From Deltaproteobacteria bacterium (GTDB lineage Bacteria > Myxococcota_A > Polyangia > Polyangiales > JADJMO01), in NCBI GenBank assembly GCA_025363655.1, contig JANYDK010000116.1, positions 1 to 64,000 on the forward strand: a stretch of DNA of 64,000 nt. Direction: 5' to 3'. The position numbers and the translations under genes are program-made. Shown here piece by piece: positions 34,659 to 42,182 of this stretch (within the stretch, counting starts at the first letter, position 1; each line of letters opens with the position of its first letter). The notes beneath the pieces are model-generated. The model searched no databases. It was given only the letters and a program-made list of their open reading frames with translations, and was not told the origin of the DNA.

Positions 34659-36116
34659 TCAGCGCAGGCGGAGGGCGCCGAGGGCCTCGGCGGCGACGAC
34701 GGCCGAGAGCGCGGCGCCTGCCTTGTGCCTCGTCTCGGCTGCCTCGAGGAAAGGCTCGCTCGCCTCGACGATTCCGGCGCCGGCTTCGACCTCGAAGTGG
34801 TCTTGGTAGGCGACGAGGGTGCGGATGGCGATCGCGAGATCCATCGTGTCGCGCTGGTGCGTTCTTCCAACGTAACCGATGGCTCCTCCGTAGACGCCAC
34901 GCGGAGCCGCCTCGAGCTCGCGGATGATTTGCATCGCTCGCACCTTCGGCGCACCGGAGAGCGTGCCCGCGGGGAACGTGGCGGCGAGCACGTCCCAAGC
35001 GTCACGCCCTTCGGCGAGCTTGCCCTGCACCTCGCTGACGATGTGCATGACGTGCGAATAGCGCTCGATCGCCATCTGCACCGGGACCTTGACGCTGCCG
35101 ATGGCGGCGATGCGCCCGATGTCGTTGCGCCCGAGATCGACCAACATCACGTGCTCGGCGAGCTCCTTCGGATCGACCAGCAGCTCGGCCTCGAGCGCGC
35201 GATCGCTCGCGTCGTCGACTCCTCGCGGCCTCGTGCCGGCGAGCGGACGAAGCGTCACCGTTCCTTCTTCGAGGCGCACCAAGGTCTCGGGCGAAGCGCC
35301 GGCGATCGCGGTTGGCGCGTCACCGCTCGCGAGGCCGGAAAAATCGAGGAAATAGAGATACGGCGAAGGGTTGAGCACCCGCAGCGCGCGATAGACGTCG
35401 AAGGGATCGGTCCGTCCCCGAGGCGTACGGAACGCGCGCGCGAGGACGACCTGGAAGATGTCGCCGGCGACGATGTACTCCTGCGCACGCCGCACCACGC
35501 GCGCGTAGGCCTCGTCGTCGAGCGCCGTCTCGAGCGGAGGGCGGAGGTTTCGGTGTGGAGGCGAGAAGATCGGCAATCGCACCCGTTCGCGCGCGAGCGT
35601 CGCTTCGACTTCGTCGATCGTCGCCACGTCGTCGCCGTGAATGGTCACGGTCTGCGTCAGGCCGTCGAAGATGACGTTGGTCGCGCCTTCGAGGAGGAGC
35701 GCGAGCCGACGCTCACCAGGCCACGCCGGCACCGGCTCGAGCGCGTGCACCAAGTCGTAGGCGACGTAGCCGACTGCCGCGCCGACGACGCGCGGCCTCT
35801 CGAGCCCGTCTTCGTCCTTCGGCACCGCGACGTGCGCACGGAGAAGCGCCATCGCGTCGCGCGGCTTTCCTTCGTGGGTCTCGAGCACGCGGCCGGTCCC
35901 CGGTTCGAGGATCGAGAGGCGCAATACTTCCCCACCGGCGAGCAGATCGAGCGCGATCGCGCGCCGCGGAAATGCCCCGACGATCGAGTACCGCCCCCAT
36001 CGCTCGCCGCCGATCGCGCTCTCGAGGAGGTAGGAGGGACCACGCGCCGCCTGGGCACGCAGCGCCGCGTAAGCAGCGACGGGGGTGAGATCGTCGACGA
36101 CGAGCACGCGCTTCAT
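34659..36116 (-). CDS. trpE: anthranilate synthase component I
   Basis: 485 residues. It makes anthranilate from chorismate with TrpG. The tryptophan feedback motif SYLLESAIGGERWGRYS is present (about 28-44). The chorismate-binding domain shows IVAGDIFQVVLARAF, YLYFLDF, LAGTRPRG, LVDLGRNDIGRI, FPAGTLSGAPKVRAM and GYVG ... DMAIAIRT-type sequence (MDLAIAIRTLV). It is a complete, feedback-regulated TrpE. trpG and trpBA lie about 16 and 19 kb away rather than adjacent. Confidence 0.96.
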   Translation of the reverse strand: MKRVLVVDDLTPVAAYAALRAQAARGPSYLLESAIGGERWGRYSIVGAFPRRAIALDLLAGGEVLRLSILEPGTGRVLETHEGKPRDAMALLRAHVAVPKDEDGLERPRVVGAAVGYVAYDLVHALEPVPAWPGERRLALLLEGATNVIFDGLTQTVTIHGDDVATIDEVEATLARERVRLPIFSPPHRNLRPPLETALDDEAYARVVRRAQEYIVAGDIFQVVLARAFRTPRGRTDPFDVYRALRVLNPSPYLYFLDFSGLASGDAPTAIAGASPETLVRLEEGTVTLRPLAGTRPRGVDDASDRALEAELLVDPKELAEHVMLVDLGRNDIGRIAAIGSVKVPVQMAIERYSHVMHIVSEVQGKLAEGRDAWDVLAATFPAGTLSGAPKVRAMQIIRELEAAPRGVYGGAIGYVGRTHQRDTMDLAIAIRTLVAYQDHFEVEAGAGIVEASEPFLEAAETRHKAGAALSAVVAAEALGALRLR

Positions 36117-36158
36117 GACGCACGCACGGTAGCGGATTCGGCGTCATAATATGCAGCG

Positions 36159-36860
36159 ATGCGCGTCGTCCCCACCCTCCTCGTCGTCGCCCTGGCCTCG
36201 CCCTTCGCGAACGTCCCCTCAGGTCCGTCGGTTGCGCATGCGCAGGTCGCCCCGCCACCCCCCGGCTTCGTGCCGCTGGTGGTGCAAGGCGGCGCGCCCG
36301 GTCTGCAGTACGAGCTCTCGCTCGACGAACGCAACGCACCTCCGCTCGCGCACTGTGGAGGCGACTGTCTCGTCTACGTTCGACCCGGAAAATACAGGCT
36401 ATCCGTCACCGAAACGGAGGAGACGCGATCGGGGCGGCGGACCATCGAGGTCTTCGGTCCTTCGCGCGCCTTCGTCGAGCCCCGCACCAAGGCCGACAAA
36501 GAGTCGGGCCTCATCATGGGCATCGGCGGCTCGGCGCTCTTCATCGGCGGCTTCATCGGACTCTTCGCGTCCCTCATCCACGAGACGCATTGCAACGAAG
36601 GGCAGGTCGGCTGTCGCACCGATTGGAGCACCGGCGCGACCCTTTCGGTCGTCTCGCTGGTCGCCGGCGCGATACTGACACCGATCGGCTGGGTCCAATT
36701 CGGGCGTTCGAGCCCGAACGTCGCGATGGCGCCGCTCCAGGCCTCCCCACCACCTCCCCCCCAGCCTCCGCCGGTGCAGGTCTCTTTTCGGCCCTTGAAG
36801 CGGCCAGATGGGTCGGGAGCTCCGGTCGGCGGCCTGCTCTTCGGCCAACTCGCCTTTTGA
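36159..36860 (+). CDS. exported protein with two membrane spans, unknown function
   Basis: 233 residues. A signal peptide ends VAHAQ. Then a beta-rich region with LQYELSLDERNAPPLAHC, CLVYVRPGKYRLSVTETEE resembling a PEGA-like module, followed by two hydrophobic segments (GIGGSALFIGGFIGLFASLI, LSVVSLVAGAILTPIGWVQF) linked by a Cys-containing loop, and a Pro-rich tail. Likely an envelope protein. Divergent from trpE. Confidence 0.65.
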   Translation: MRVVPTLLVVALASPFANVPSGPSVAHAQVAPPPPGFVPLVVQGGAPGLQYELSLDERNAPPLAHCGGDCLVYVRPGKYRLSVTETEETRSGRRTIEVFGPSRAFVEPRTKADKESGLIMGIGGSALFIGGFIGLFASLIHETHCNEGQVGCRTDWSTGATLSVVSLVAGAILTPIGWVQFGRSSPNVAMAPLQASPPPPPQPPPVQVSFRPLKRPDGSGAPVGGLLFGQLAF

Positions 36861-37061
36861 GAGTCGACAAATCCAAGGCCGGCTGGACCGAGCGAACGAA
36901 TCCGCTTTCATCGCGGCCCTCGGCGTAGGTAGGCTGCTGTTTCCCGGTCGCTTCTCGGCACGCCGTTCGTATTGCCGAAGGCATCCCTCCAAGGTGCGTT
37001 CTTTGGTGGCCACCCCCCTCGGCGCTATGATTGCTCACGCCGCGTGAGCGGAAGCCCAGCC

Positions 37062-38672
37062 ATGGCTATCTGGAAGCTCACGATCGAGGACGACGAAGGG
37101 CAAAAGACCGTCGTCCCTCTCGTGCGTGACGAGTACACGCTCGGGCGCAACGAGGGTCAGACCATCCGCCTCACCGAGCGGAACATCTCGCGTAGCCACG
37201 CCCGCCTGAAGAAGAACGGCGAGGGCTACGTCCTCGAAGATCTCGGCAGCTACAACGGCGTCTTCGTCAACGGCCATCGCGTCGCCGAGCCGGTCCCGTT
37301 GCAGACGGGCGATCTCGTCATCATCGGCGACTACCGCATCGAGGCGCACAACGAAGACGCGCCTGCGCGGGCGGTCCCCGTTCCCCTCGTCGGCAAGGCC
37401 GCGAGCTCTCGCCCGCCCTCGCTCGCCCGTGCGGCCGAGAAAATCCCGCACCGGCTCGTCCTCCTCACGACCGACAGCGCCGGCAAAGAGTTCTCGCTCG
37501 ATCGTCCGAAGACGGTCATCGGTCGCGGTGACGACGTCGACGTCCGCGTCAACCACAGCTCCGTCTCGCGTCATCATTGCGAGCTCCACGCGCAGGGCTC
37601 CGACAACGAGAAGCAGTTCGAGGCGGTCGATCTCGACTCCGCCAACGGCATGCGCGTCAACGGCCAAGAGGTGAAGCGCGCGCTTCTCTCGCCGGGCGAT
37701 CACGTCGAGCTCGGCGACGTGCAGCTGAAGTACGTGGCCGCCGGACACACCTTCGTCTTCGACGCTGCCGCGCAGGCCGCCGCCCGCGAAATCGAGCAGC
37801 GCAATGCCAAGGCGCGTCGTCGCGGCGGAGCAGGCACGTGGATCGTCGTCCTCCTGCTCATCGCCGGCGCGGCCGCGGGCGGCATCATCCTCGCGCGCTC
37901 CAGCTCCGACGATCACACGAGCCCAAGCACCAGCAGCACGACGTCGAACGCGCCGCCTCCGACGGCTTCGAAGGACGAGCCGCTCGCGAAGGCCCTCGCC
38001 AAGCTCGACGCCGGCGATCCGATCGCGGCCTACGCCGAAGCGAAGCTCGTCCCCGCCGCCAATGGCACGCCCGAGTGGTCGCGCATCGAGTCGGCGTGGG
38101 CGAAGAAGCGCATCGAGCAGCTGCAAGACGCCGATCCCGCCGTGAAGAAGGCGGGCGTCGCCGAAATCCTCGCCACCGGCGTCGACGAGGGCACGAAGAC
38201 GAAGGCGAAGAGTCTCCTCGTCGACACGCCGGCGCCCCCCGACACGACGTCGCAGCCGGTCGCCGACACCGCTCCGCCCGAGCCGACGACGACGGCCCCG
38301 ACGACCAAGCCGACGACGACCACCACCGCCACGGTTCCGACGACCAAGCCGACGACCACCACTACGGTCCCGACGACCAAGCCGACGACCACCGCCACCG
38401 CGACGACCACCGCCAAGCCGACGGCGACCGCGACGACCACCGCCAAGCCGACCGCCACCGCCGCCGTCACCGCGACGGTGGGAAATTGCCCTAGTTACAA
38501 GGGTGATTACAGCACGGCCTGGAAGAACGCCGACTACGACTGCGTGAGGAACATTCTCTTGCCGCGCCTCAACGCGGGAGCCATCTCGTCGGGTGACGCC
38601 AAGCTGCTCAAGGCCGCGTGCGTGCAGCTCGGCGATCTCTCCTGCGCCAAGCGCGCCGCCGAGAAGATGTAG
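37062..38672 (+). CDS. double FHA-domain membrane protein
   Basis: 536 residues from the ATG giving MAIWKLTIEDDEG. FHA 1 (about 5-95) has LGRNEGQTIRL, ISRSHARL and GSYNGVFVNG; FHA 2 (about 124-220) has IGRGDDVDVRV, VSRHHCELH and SANGMRVNG. Both keep the Arg, Ser-x-x-His and Asn that bind phosphothreonine. A single span follows (TWIVVLLLIAGAAAGGIILA), then an extracytoplasmic region with a TPR-like part, a Thr/Pro/Lys repeat tract and a small Cys-containing C-terminal domain (GNCPSYKG ... CVRNILL ... CVQLGDLSCAKRAAEKM). It probably reads phosphorylation by the local Ser/Thr kinases. Confidence 0.9.
   Translation: MAIWKLTIEDDEGQKTVVPLVRDEYTLGRNEGQTIRLTERNISRSHARLKKNGEGYVLEDLGSYNGVFVNGHRVAEPVPLQTGDLVIIGDYRIEAHNEDAPARAVPVPLVGKAASSRPPSLARAAEKIPHRLVLLTTDSAGKEFSLDRPKTVIGRGDDVDVRVNHSSVSRHHCELHAQGSDNEKQFEAVDLDSANGMRVNGQEVKRALLSPGDHVELGDVQLKYVAAGHTFVFDAAAQAAAREIEQRNAKARRRGGAGTWIVVLLLIAGAAAGGIILARSSSDDHTSPSTSSTTSNAPPPTASKDEPLAKALAKLDAGDPIAAYAEAKLVPAANGTPEWSRIESAWAKKRIEQLQDADPAVKKAGVAEILATGVDEGTKTKAKSLLVDTPAPPDTTSQPVADTAPPEPTTTAPTTKPTTTTTATVPTTKPTTTTTVPTTKPTTTATATTTAKPTATATTTAKPTATAAVTATVGNCPSYKGDYSTAWKNADYDCVRNILLPRLNAGAISSGDAKLLKAACVQLGDLSCAKRAAEKM
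38281..38475 (+). repeat. Thr/Pro/Lys coding repeat in the FHA protein
   Basis: Imperfect tandem units of the type PTTKPTTTTTATV and TTTAKPTATA, with nucleotide repeats such as CCGACGACCAAGCCGACGAC. They encode an extended Thr-rich stalk outside the membrane. Copy number may vary between strains. Confidence 0.8.
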
Positions 38673-39023
38673 TCACGATCGCGGAAGCACAGGTCGCGCA
38701 TCTTTCTCTGCTGGCGGCACGCACTCGTCGCATCGACAGAGCGAGCGCAAATAGCGAAATGTGTAGATGCCGGTGGCGTGTCCGTCGCCCCACTCGAACG
38801 AGAGCGCATAGTCGCCGACGGGCTCGATGGTCTTGATCGAAGTGTCGCCGCCGCCCACGAACTTGATCTCGGCCGAGTGGCCCTGGCATCCGGCGCACGG
38901 GCAATATCCGCGAAGGACTTCGTGCGGGTATTTCCCGACGTGGCCGTCCGCCCAATCGATCTCGGTGACCAGCGCCCGGTAGGGGGAGCGCACCGCGGTG
39001 GGTGCATGACGACGGTCGATCAT
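38673..39023 (-). CDS. DUF971 protein
   Basis: 116 residues from the ATG that overlaps the upstream stop (ATGA). Motifs YRALVTEIDWADGHVGKYPHE in shortened form, LRGYCPCAGCQGH, YALSFEWGDGHATGIYTFRYLRSLC define DUF971, which equals the N-terminal domain of gamma-butyrobetaine hydroxylase. Four Cys (CPCAGC, CRCDEC) suggest metal binding. Homologues are often linked to iron-sulfur-cluster factors; that is family context only. Third gene of the recO-pfkB-DUF971 operon; its stop abuts the FHA gene's stop. Confidence 0.87.
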   Translation of the reverse strand: MIDRRHAPTAVRSPYRALVTEIDWADGHVGKYPHEVLRGYCPCAGCQGHSAEIKFVGGGDTSIKTIEPVGDYALSFEWGDGHATGIYTFRYLRSLCRCDECVPPAEKDARPVLPRS

Positions 39024-40021
39024 CGCGAGCTCGCCTTCTTCGGTTTGGTCGTCTTCTTGGAGCTGGAGCTGGAGCTGGAGGTCTCGCGCGTCATCGTATG
39101 CAGAGCCGCCGTCGCCCCGAGGCGGGTGACGACGCGGGTTCCGAGGCGGCAACCGAGGCGAAGCGCTCCGTCGAGCGTCGCGACGTCACGCTTCTTCGCG
39201 CGGATCCAGGTCGAGAGCGCACCCGCCATGAACGCGTCGCCGGCGCCGGTGACGTCGACCACGCGTGGATGGGAGGTGGTCACGTGGATCACGGTAGGCC
39301 CGAGAAAACCTACGGCGCCGCGATCGGCGAGGGTGAGGATGGTGGCCCTCCCGCCGCGACGTTCGTGGAGCTCGCGCGCGCCGGCCTCGTCGGGCGTGAA
39401 TCCCAGCAGTTCGAGATCTTCTTCGCTCGCTTTGACGAAGTCGGCCTCGAGCGTGATCGGGAGAATGAGCGTGCGGAGCTCGTCGGGGGAGCTCCACAAA
39501 TGACGTCGGGCATTGACGTCTTGCGAGATCGACGCACCGGCGGCCCTTGCGTGGGCGATGGCGGCGAGGGTGGCGAAACGCGAAGGGGCCCGCGCCAAGG
39601 TCGAGCTCCCGACGTGGAGCCACGAGGCCGCGAACGTCTCGCGCGTGAGCATCTCCGGGGCGAGCAACATGTCGGCGCTCGGATGCCGGTAGAAGAGAAA
39701 TCGCCGCGCGCCGTCCTTGGCGACGTCGACGAAGGTGACGCCGGTGCGCGCCGAAAGCCGAACGACGTCGGCGACGCCGACACCCGCTTCGGCGAGCTCG
39801 TCGATCAGGCCCTCGCCGAGTGGATCGTCGCCGACGGCGGTGACGATGTTGACCCGGACGCCGAGCCTCGCGAGCGTGCGGGCGACGTTGGCTGGCGCGC
39901 CACCGGGGTGTCGCACGTCGAGGGTGCGATGGGCGAGCGACTCGCCTGGGCGCCGCGGGAAGAGATCCCAAATCGCCTCGCCGAAGACGACGACGTCGGC
40001 CGGTCTCGCGCGCGCCCTCAT
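39020..40021 (-). CDS. PfkB-family carbohydrate kinase (fructokinase-like)
   Basis: 333 residues from the ATG overlapping the recO stop (ATGA). PfkB signatures: GGAPANVARTLARLG near the N-terminus and DVTGAGDAFMAGAL with the catalytic Asp near the C-terminus. VVVFGEAIWDLFP at the start is fructokinase-like. The C-terminus is an odd Ser8-Lys-rich tail (SSSSSSKKTTKPKKASSR). Sugar specificity is not certain. Confidence 0.92.
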   Translation of the reverse strand: MRARARPADVVVFGEAIWDLFPRRPGESLAHRTLDVRHPGGAPANVARTLARLGVRVNIVTAVGDDPLGEGLIDELAEAGVGVADVVRLSARTGVTFVDVAKDGARRFLFYRHPSADMLLAPEMLTRETFAASWLHVGSSTLARAPSRFATLAAIAHARAAGASISQDVNARRHLWSSPDELRTLILPITLEADFVKASEEDLELLGFTPDEAGARELHERRGGRATILTLADRGAVGFLGPTVIHVTTSHPRVVDVTGAGDAFMAGALSTWIRAKKRDVATLDGALRLGCRLGTRVVTRLGATAALHTMTRETSSSSSSSKKTTKPKKASSR

Positions 40022-40782
40022 CGGACGCCTTTTTTGCTGCCGATCGCCCGCGCGCGGCGGTCGATGGCATCGCGCACCACCGCGAGGAGCTGCGCCGCGT
40101 GTTCGATCGAAAGCGTGGCTGCGTTGGCCCGATGTTGCAGCTGATCGAGCACCGCGCCGGGGAGCGGTCGATTGTCCGAAGGAACGCCAGGCCTGCAGGC
40201 TTCGCAGACGACGCCTCCACCTTCGGCGCTGACGAACGCCGGCTTGCCCGAAGGCCGCGGCTTCGAGCATCGCGCACAAGCATCGAAGGCGAGCCCGTAC
40301 CCGAGCACATCGAGCAGCTCGAGCCCGAAGACGACCAACCGACCTTCTGTAGTCGTCGCTCGCGTGATCGCTTCCGTCGTCGTGGGCGCGGTCTCGCGTT
40401 CGAGGCCGTCGAGGAGCTCTTCGAGCGCGGCGAATACCTCTGGTTCGGCGACTCGAGGCGGCGAGAGCGCGCGAATCCAACGGCAGGCCATTCCTCCCGC
40501 GTCGAGGTGTGAGGCGCTGTCGAGCAGATGAGGCCGCGCGACGTCGATGATCGCCGAACGGAGCGACGAGAGCTCTCCGCGGCCGCTCGTCAGCTCGACG
40601 GCGAGCGTGTGGAACGGCTCGAGGAATAGCCGACGTTTCGGCGTCGAAGCACGCGCGCGCTTGGCGATGGCGGGCACGACCCCCTCACGCTCGGTGAACA
40701 TCGTCACGATCAAATCGGCCTCGCCATAGGGCGCAGTGCGTAGCACGAAGGCCCGATCGGCAGGGCCACTCGGGCGCGCCAA
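40018..40782 (-). CDS. recO: DNA repair protein RecO
   Basis: 254 residues. N-terminal OB fold starts AFVLRTAPYGEADLIVTMFTERE in two overlapping blocks, the classical RecO opening. The zinc finger is CARC ... CEAC in the C-terminal half. RecO loads RecA on SSB-coated DNA with RecR. The start is TTG (LARPSGPADRAFVLRT), forced by the position of the OB fold. First gene of an operon with two ATGA overlaps. Confidence 0.93.
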   Translation of the reverse strand: MARPSGPADRAFVLRTAPYGEADLIVTMFTEREGVVPAIAKRARASTPKRRLFLEPFHTLAVELTSGRGELSSLRSAIIDVARPHLLDSASHLDAGGMACRWIRALSPPRVAEPEVFAALEELLDGLERETAPTTTEAITRATTTEGRLVVFGLELLDVLGYGLAFDACARCSKPRPSGKPAFVSAEGGGVVCEACRPGVPSDNRPLPGAVLDQLQHRANAATLSIEHAAQLLAVVRDAIDRRARAIGSKKGVR

Positions 40783-40802
40783 GTCAATCTCGCCGAAGCT
40801 TC

Positions 40803-41285
40803 TCAGCCGAGGTGGATGACTGCGCCGACGTCGCGGCTGGAGATCTCCGGGGGGAGATCGCGGCCACGCGGCTTGAGGACGAAGCTGAGCGCCATCGTGC
40901 AGAGCACGAGGAGGAGGACGAAGGCGATGGCGATGCCGACGCGACGACCATCGCGCGAGGTGATGCCTGGGGTCACCGGCATCGGCGCGACGTGCGGAAC
41001 GCGGCGAGCGGAGCCGTAGCTCGCGAGCACTTCGTCGGCGTCGAGGTCGACCGCCTTGGCGAAGGCGCGGATGAAGCCACGGACGAAGACCTCACCAGGG
41101 AGATCGTCGAAGCGCTCGGCCTCGATGCGTTCGAGGGATTGCACGGGAATCCGCGTCGCGCGGGCCACCTCTTCGAGCGACATGCCATGCAGCTCGCGCT
41201 CTTGCCGCAGCCTCGCCCCGACCGTGGTGGGGGAGGGGGCGAGACGGGCGAACCGTCGCGTCGAGGTGGGGGCGGGTGACTCCAT
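40803..41285 (-). CDS. RodZ-like membrane-anchored helix-turn-helix protein
   Basis: 160 residues. An N-terminal Cro/C1-type HTH of the RodZ kind (TVGARLRQERELHGMSLEEVARATRIPVQSLERIEAERFDDLPGEVFVRGFIRAFA, in family order) is followed by one membrane span (VGIAIAFVLLLVLCTMALSFVL) and a short tail. RodZ links MreB to the envelope; this one lacks the long periplasmic domain. It could also be an HTH membrane regulator. Confidence 0.85.
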   Translation of the reverse strand: MESPAPTSTRRFARLAPSPTTVGARLRQERELHGMSLEEVARATRIPVQSLERIEAERFDDLPGEVFVRGFIRAFAKAVDLDADEVLASYGSARRVPHVAPMPVTPGITSRDGRRVGIAIAFVLLLVLCTMALSFVLKPRGRDLPPEISSRDVGAVIHLG

Positions 41286-41329
41286 GCAGACCGTGGCCCA
41301 TCGGGGAGAAACCGATGAGTGGGGTCCCG

Positions 41330-41358
41330 GGAGTAGCCCACGCCTCCGATGAGGTCAA
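41330..41358 (-). promoter_or_regulatory. candidate promoter of the RodZ-like gene
   Basis: On the minus strand TTGACC and TACTCC are 17 bases apart, about 45 bp upstream of the ATG. Confidence 0.4.
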
Positions 41359-41445
41359 CGGCCAAGTTTTCCACAATGGGTTCGCTACTTTGACCCTGGA
41401 CATGTAACCAGTGAGTAGAAGTTCAGCAGAGATGGACTTGTGGCC

Positions 41446-42108
41446 TCAGCTGGGGGCCGGTTCGCCCTTGAGCTCGTCCTTCACTCCCAGCAGCGCATAA
41501 AGCTTCTTCAGGGCCTCGACGTCGGGGATGTCGAGCTTCTCGTCGTGGATGCGGATGTAGTCGCCGTCGCGGAGCTGCTGGACGGTGCGCTTGACGGTGT
41601 CGATGTCGAGGCCGACGCGCGAGGAGAGGTCCATCGGCGAGACGGGAATGCCGTTGCTGCTGCGTCCGGCGCAGAGCTTGAGGAGCGCGGAGACGACCTT
41701 CGACTGGGTGTCGCGGATCATCATGAACTCGATTTGATCTTCGAGATCGCGCAGGCGACGCACCAGCTGTTGGAGGACGCGAGCGGCGATGGCGGCGTTG
41801 TTCTGGAGGAGCGCGCGGAAGGTGCCTTCGGCGAGGGCGAGGGCGACGCCGTCGGTGAGGGCGATGGCGGTCGACGAGCGCATCGCACCGGTCACCAACG
41901 CGGACTCGCCGAAGAGATCGCCGGGCTTCAGCACCATCAGCGAACGCTCGACGGTGCGTACCTTCTTCAGGAGTCGGACGCGGCCCTCCTGGAGGAGGAA
42001 GGCCTCCTGTCCCGCTTCGCCCTCGCGGAAGAGGACCTCGCCGGCGGTGAATCGTCGCCCGAATTTCTCGAGCAGTCGCGGATCGGGGCCGACGCCGCCT
42101 TCGTCCAT
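41446..42108 (-). CDS. Crp/Fnr-family transcription regulator
   Basis: 220 residues: N-terminal cNMP-binding barrel (about 15-125, with GQEAFLLQEGRVRLLKK and FGESALVTGAMRSSTA), dimerisation helix, and a C-terminal winged HTH (PMDLSSRVGLDIDTVKRTVQQLRDGDYI). The phosphate cassette keeps Glu and Arg, so cAMP or c-di-GMP-type ligands are possible. There are no Cys clusters of the FNR type. An 18-bp palindrome with CRP spacing lies 21 bp upstream of its start. Confidence 0.92.
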   Translation of the reverse strand: MDEGGVGPDPRLLEKFGRRFTAGEVLFREGEAGQEAFLLQEGRVRLLKKVRTVERSLMVLKPGDLFGESALVTGAMRSSTAIALTDGVALALAEGTFRALLQNNAAIAARVLQQLVRRLRDLEDQIEFMMIRDTQSKVVSALLKLCAGRSSNGIPVSPMDLSSRVGLDIDTVKRTVQQLRDGDYIRIHDEKLDIPDVEALKKLYALLGVKDELKGEPAPS

Positions 42109-42128
42109 GGTCGTCGCAGGCTAGGAGT

Positions 42129-42146
42129 TTGTCGCTCTTGCGACAA
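42129..42146. promoter_or_regulatory. Crp-family operator in front of the crp/fnr-like gene
   Basis: TTGTCGC-TCTT-GCGACAA, a perfect 7-bp inverted repeat. Read as TGTCG-N6-CGACA it has the half-site spacing of Crp/Fnr/CooA sites. Its position just upstream of the start suggests autoregulation; it could instead be a weak hairpin after the kinase gene. Confidence 0.6.
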
Positions 42147-42182
42147 CACCAGAGGACGCGGCGAGGGAGATCGTTCGCGAAT

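Noticed and set aside
38281-38475. Possible CRISPR-like or tandem-repeat array
   Set aside because: Short irregular units without constant spacers, in frame inside the FHA gene; it is a Thr-rich coding repeat.
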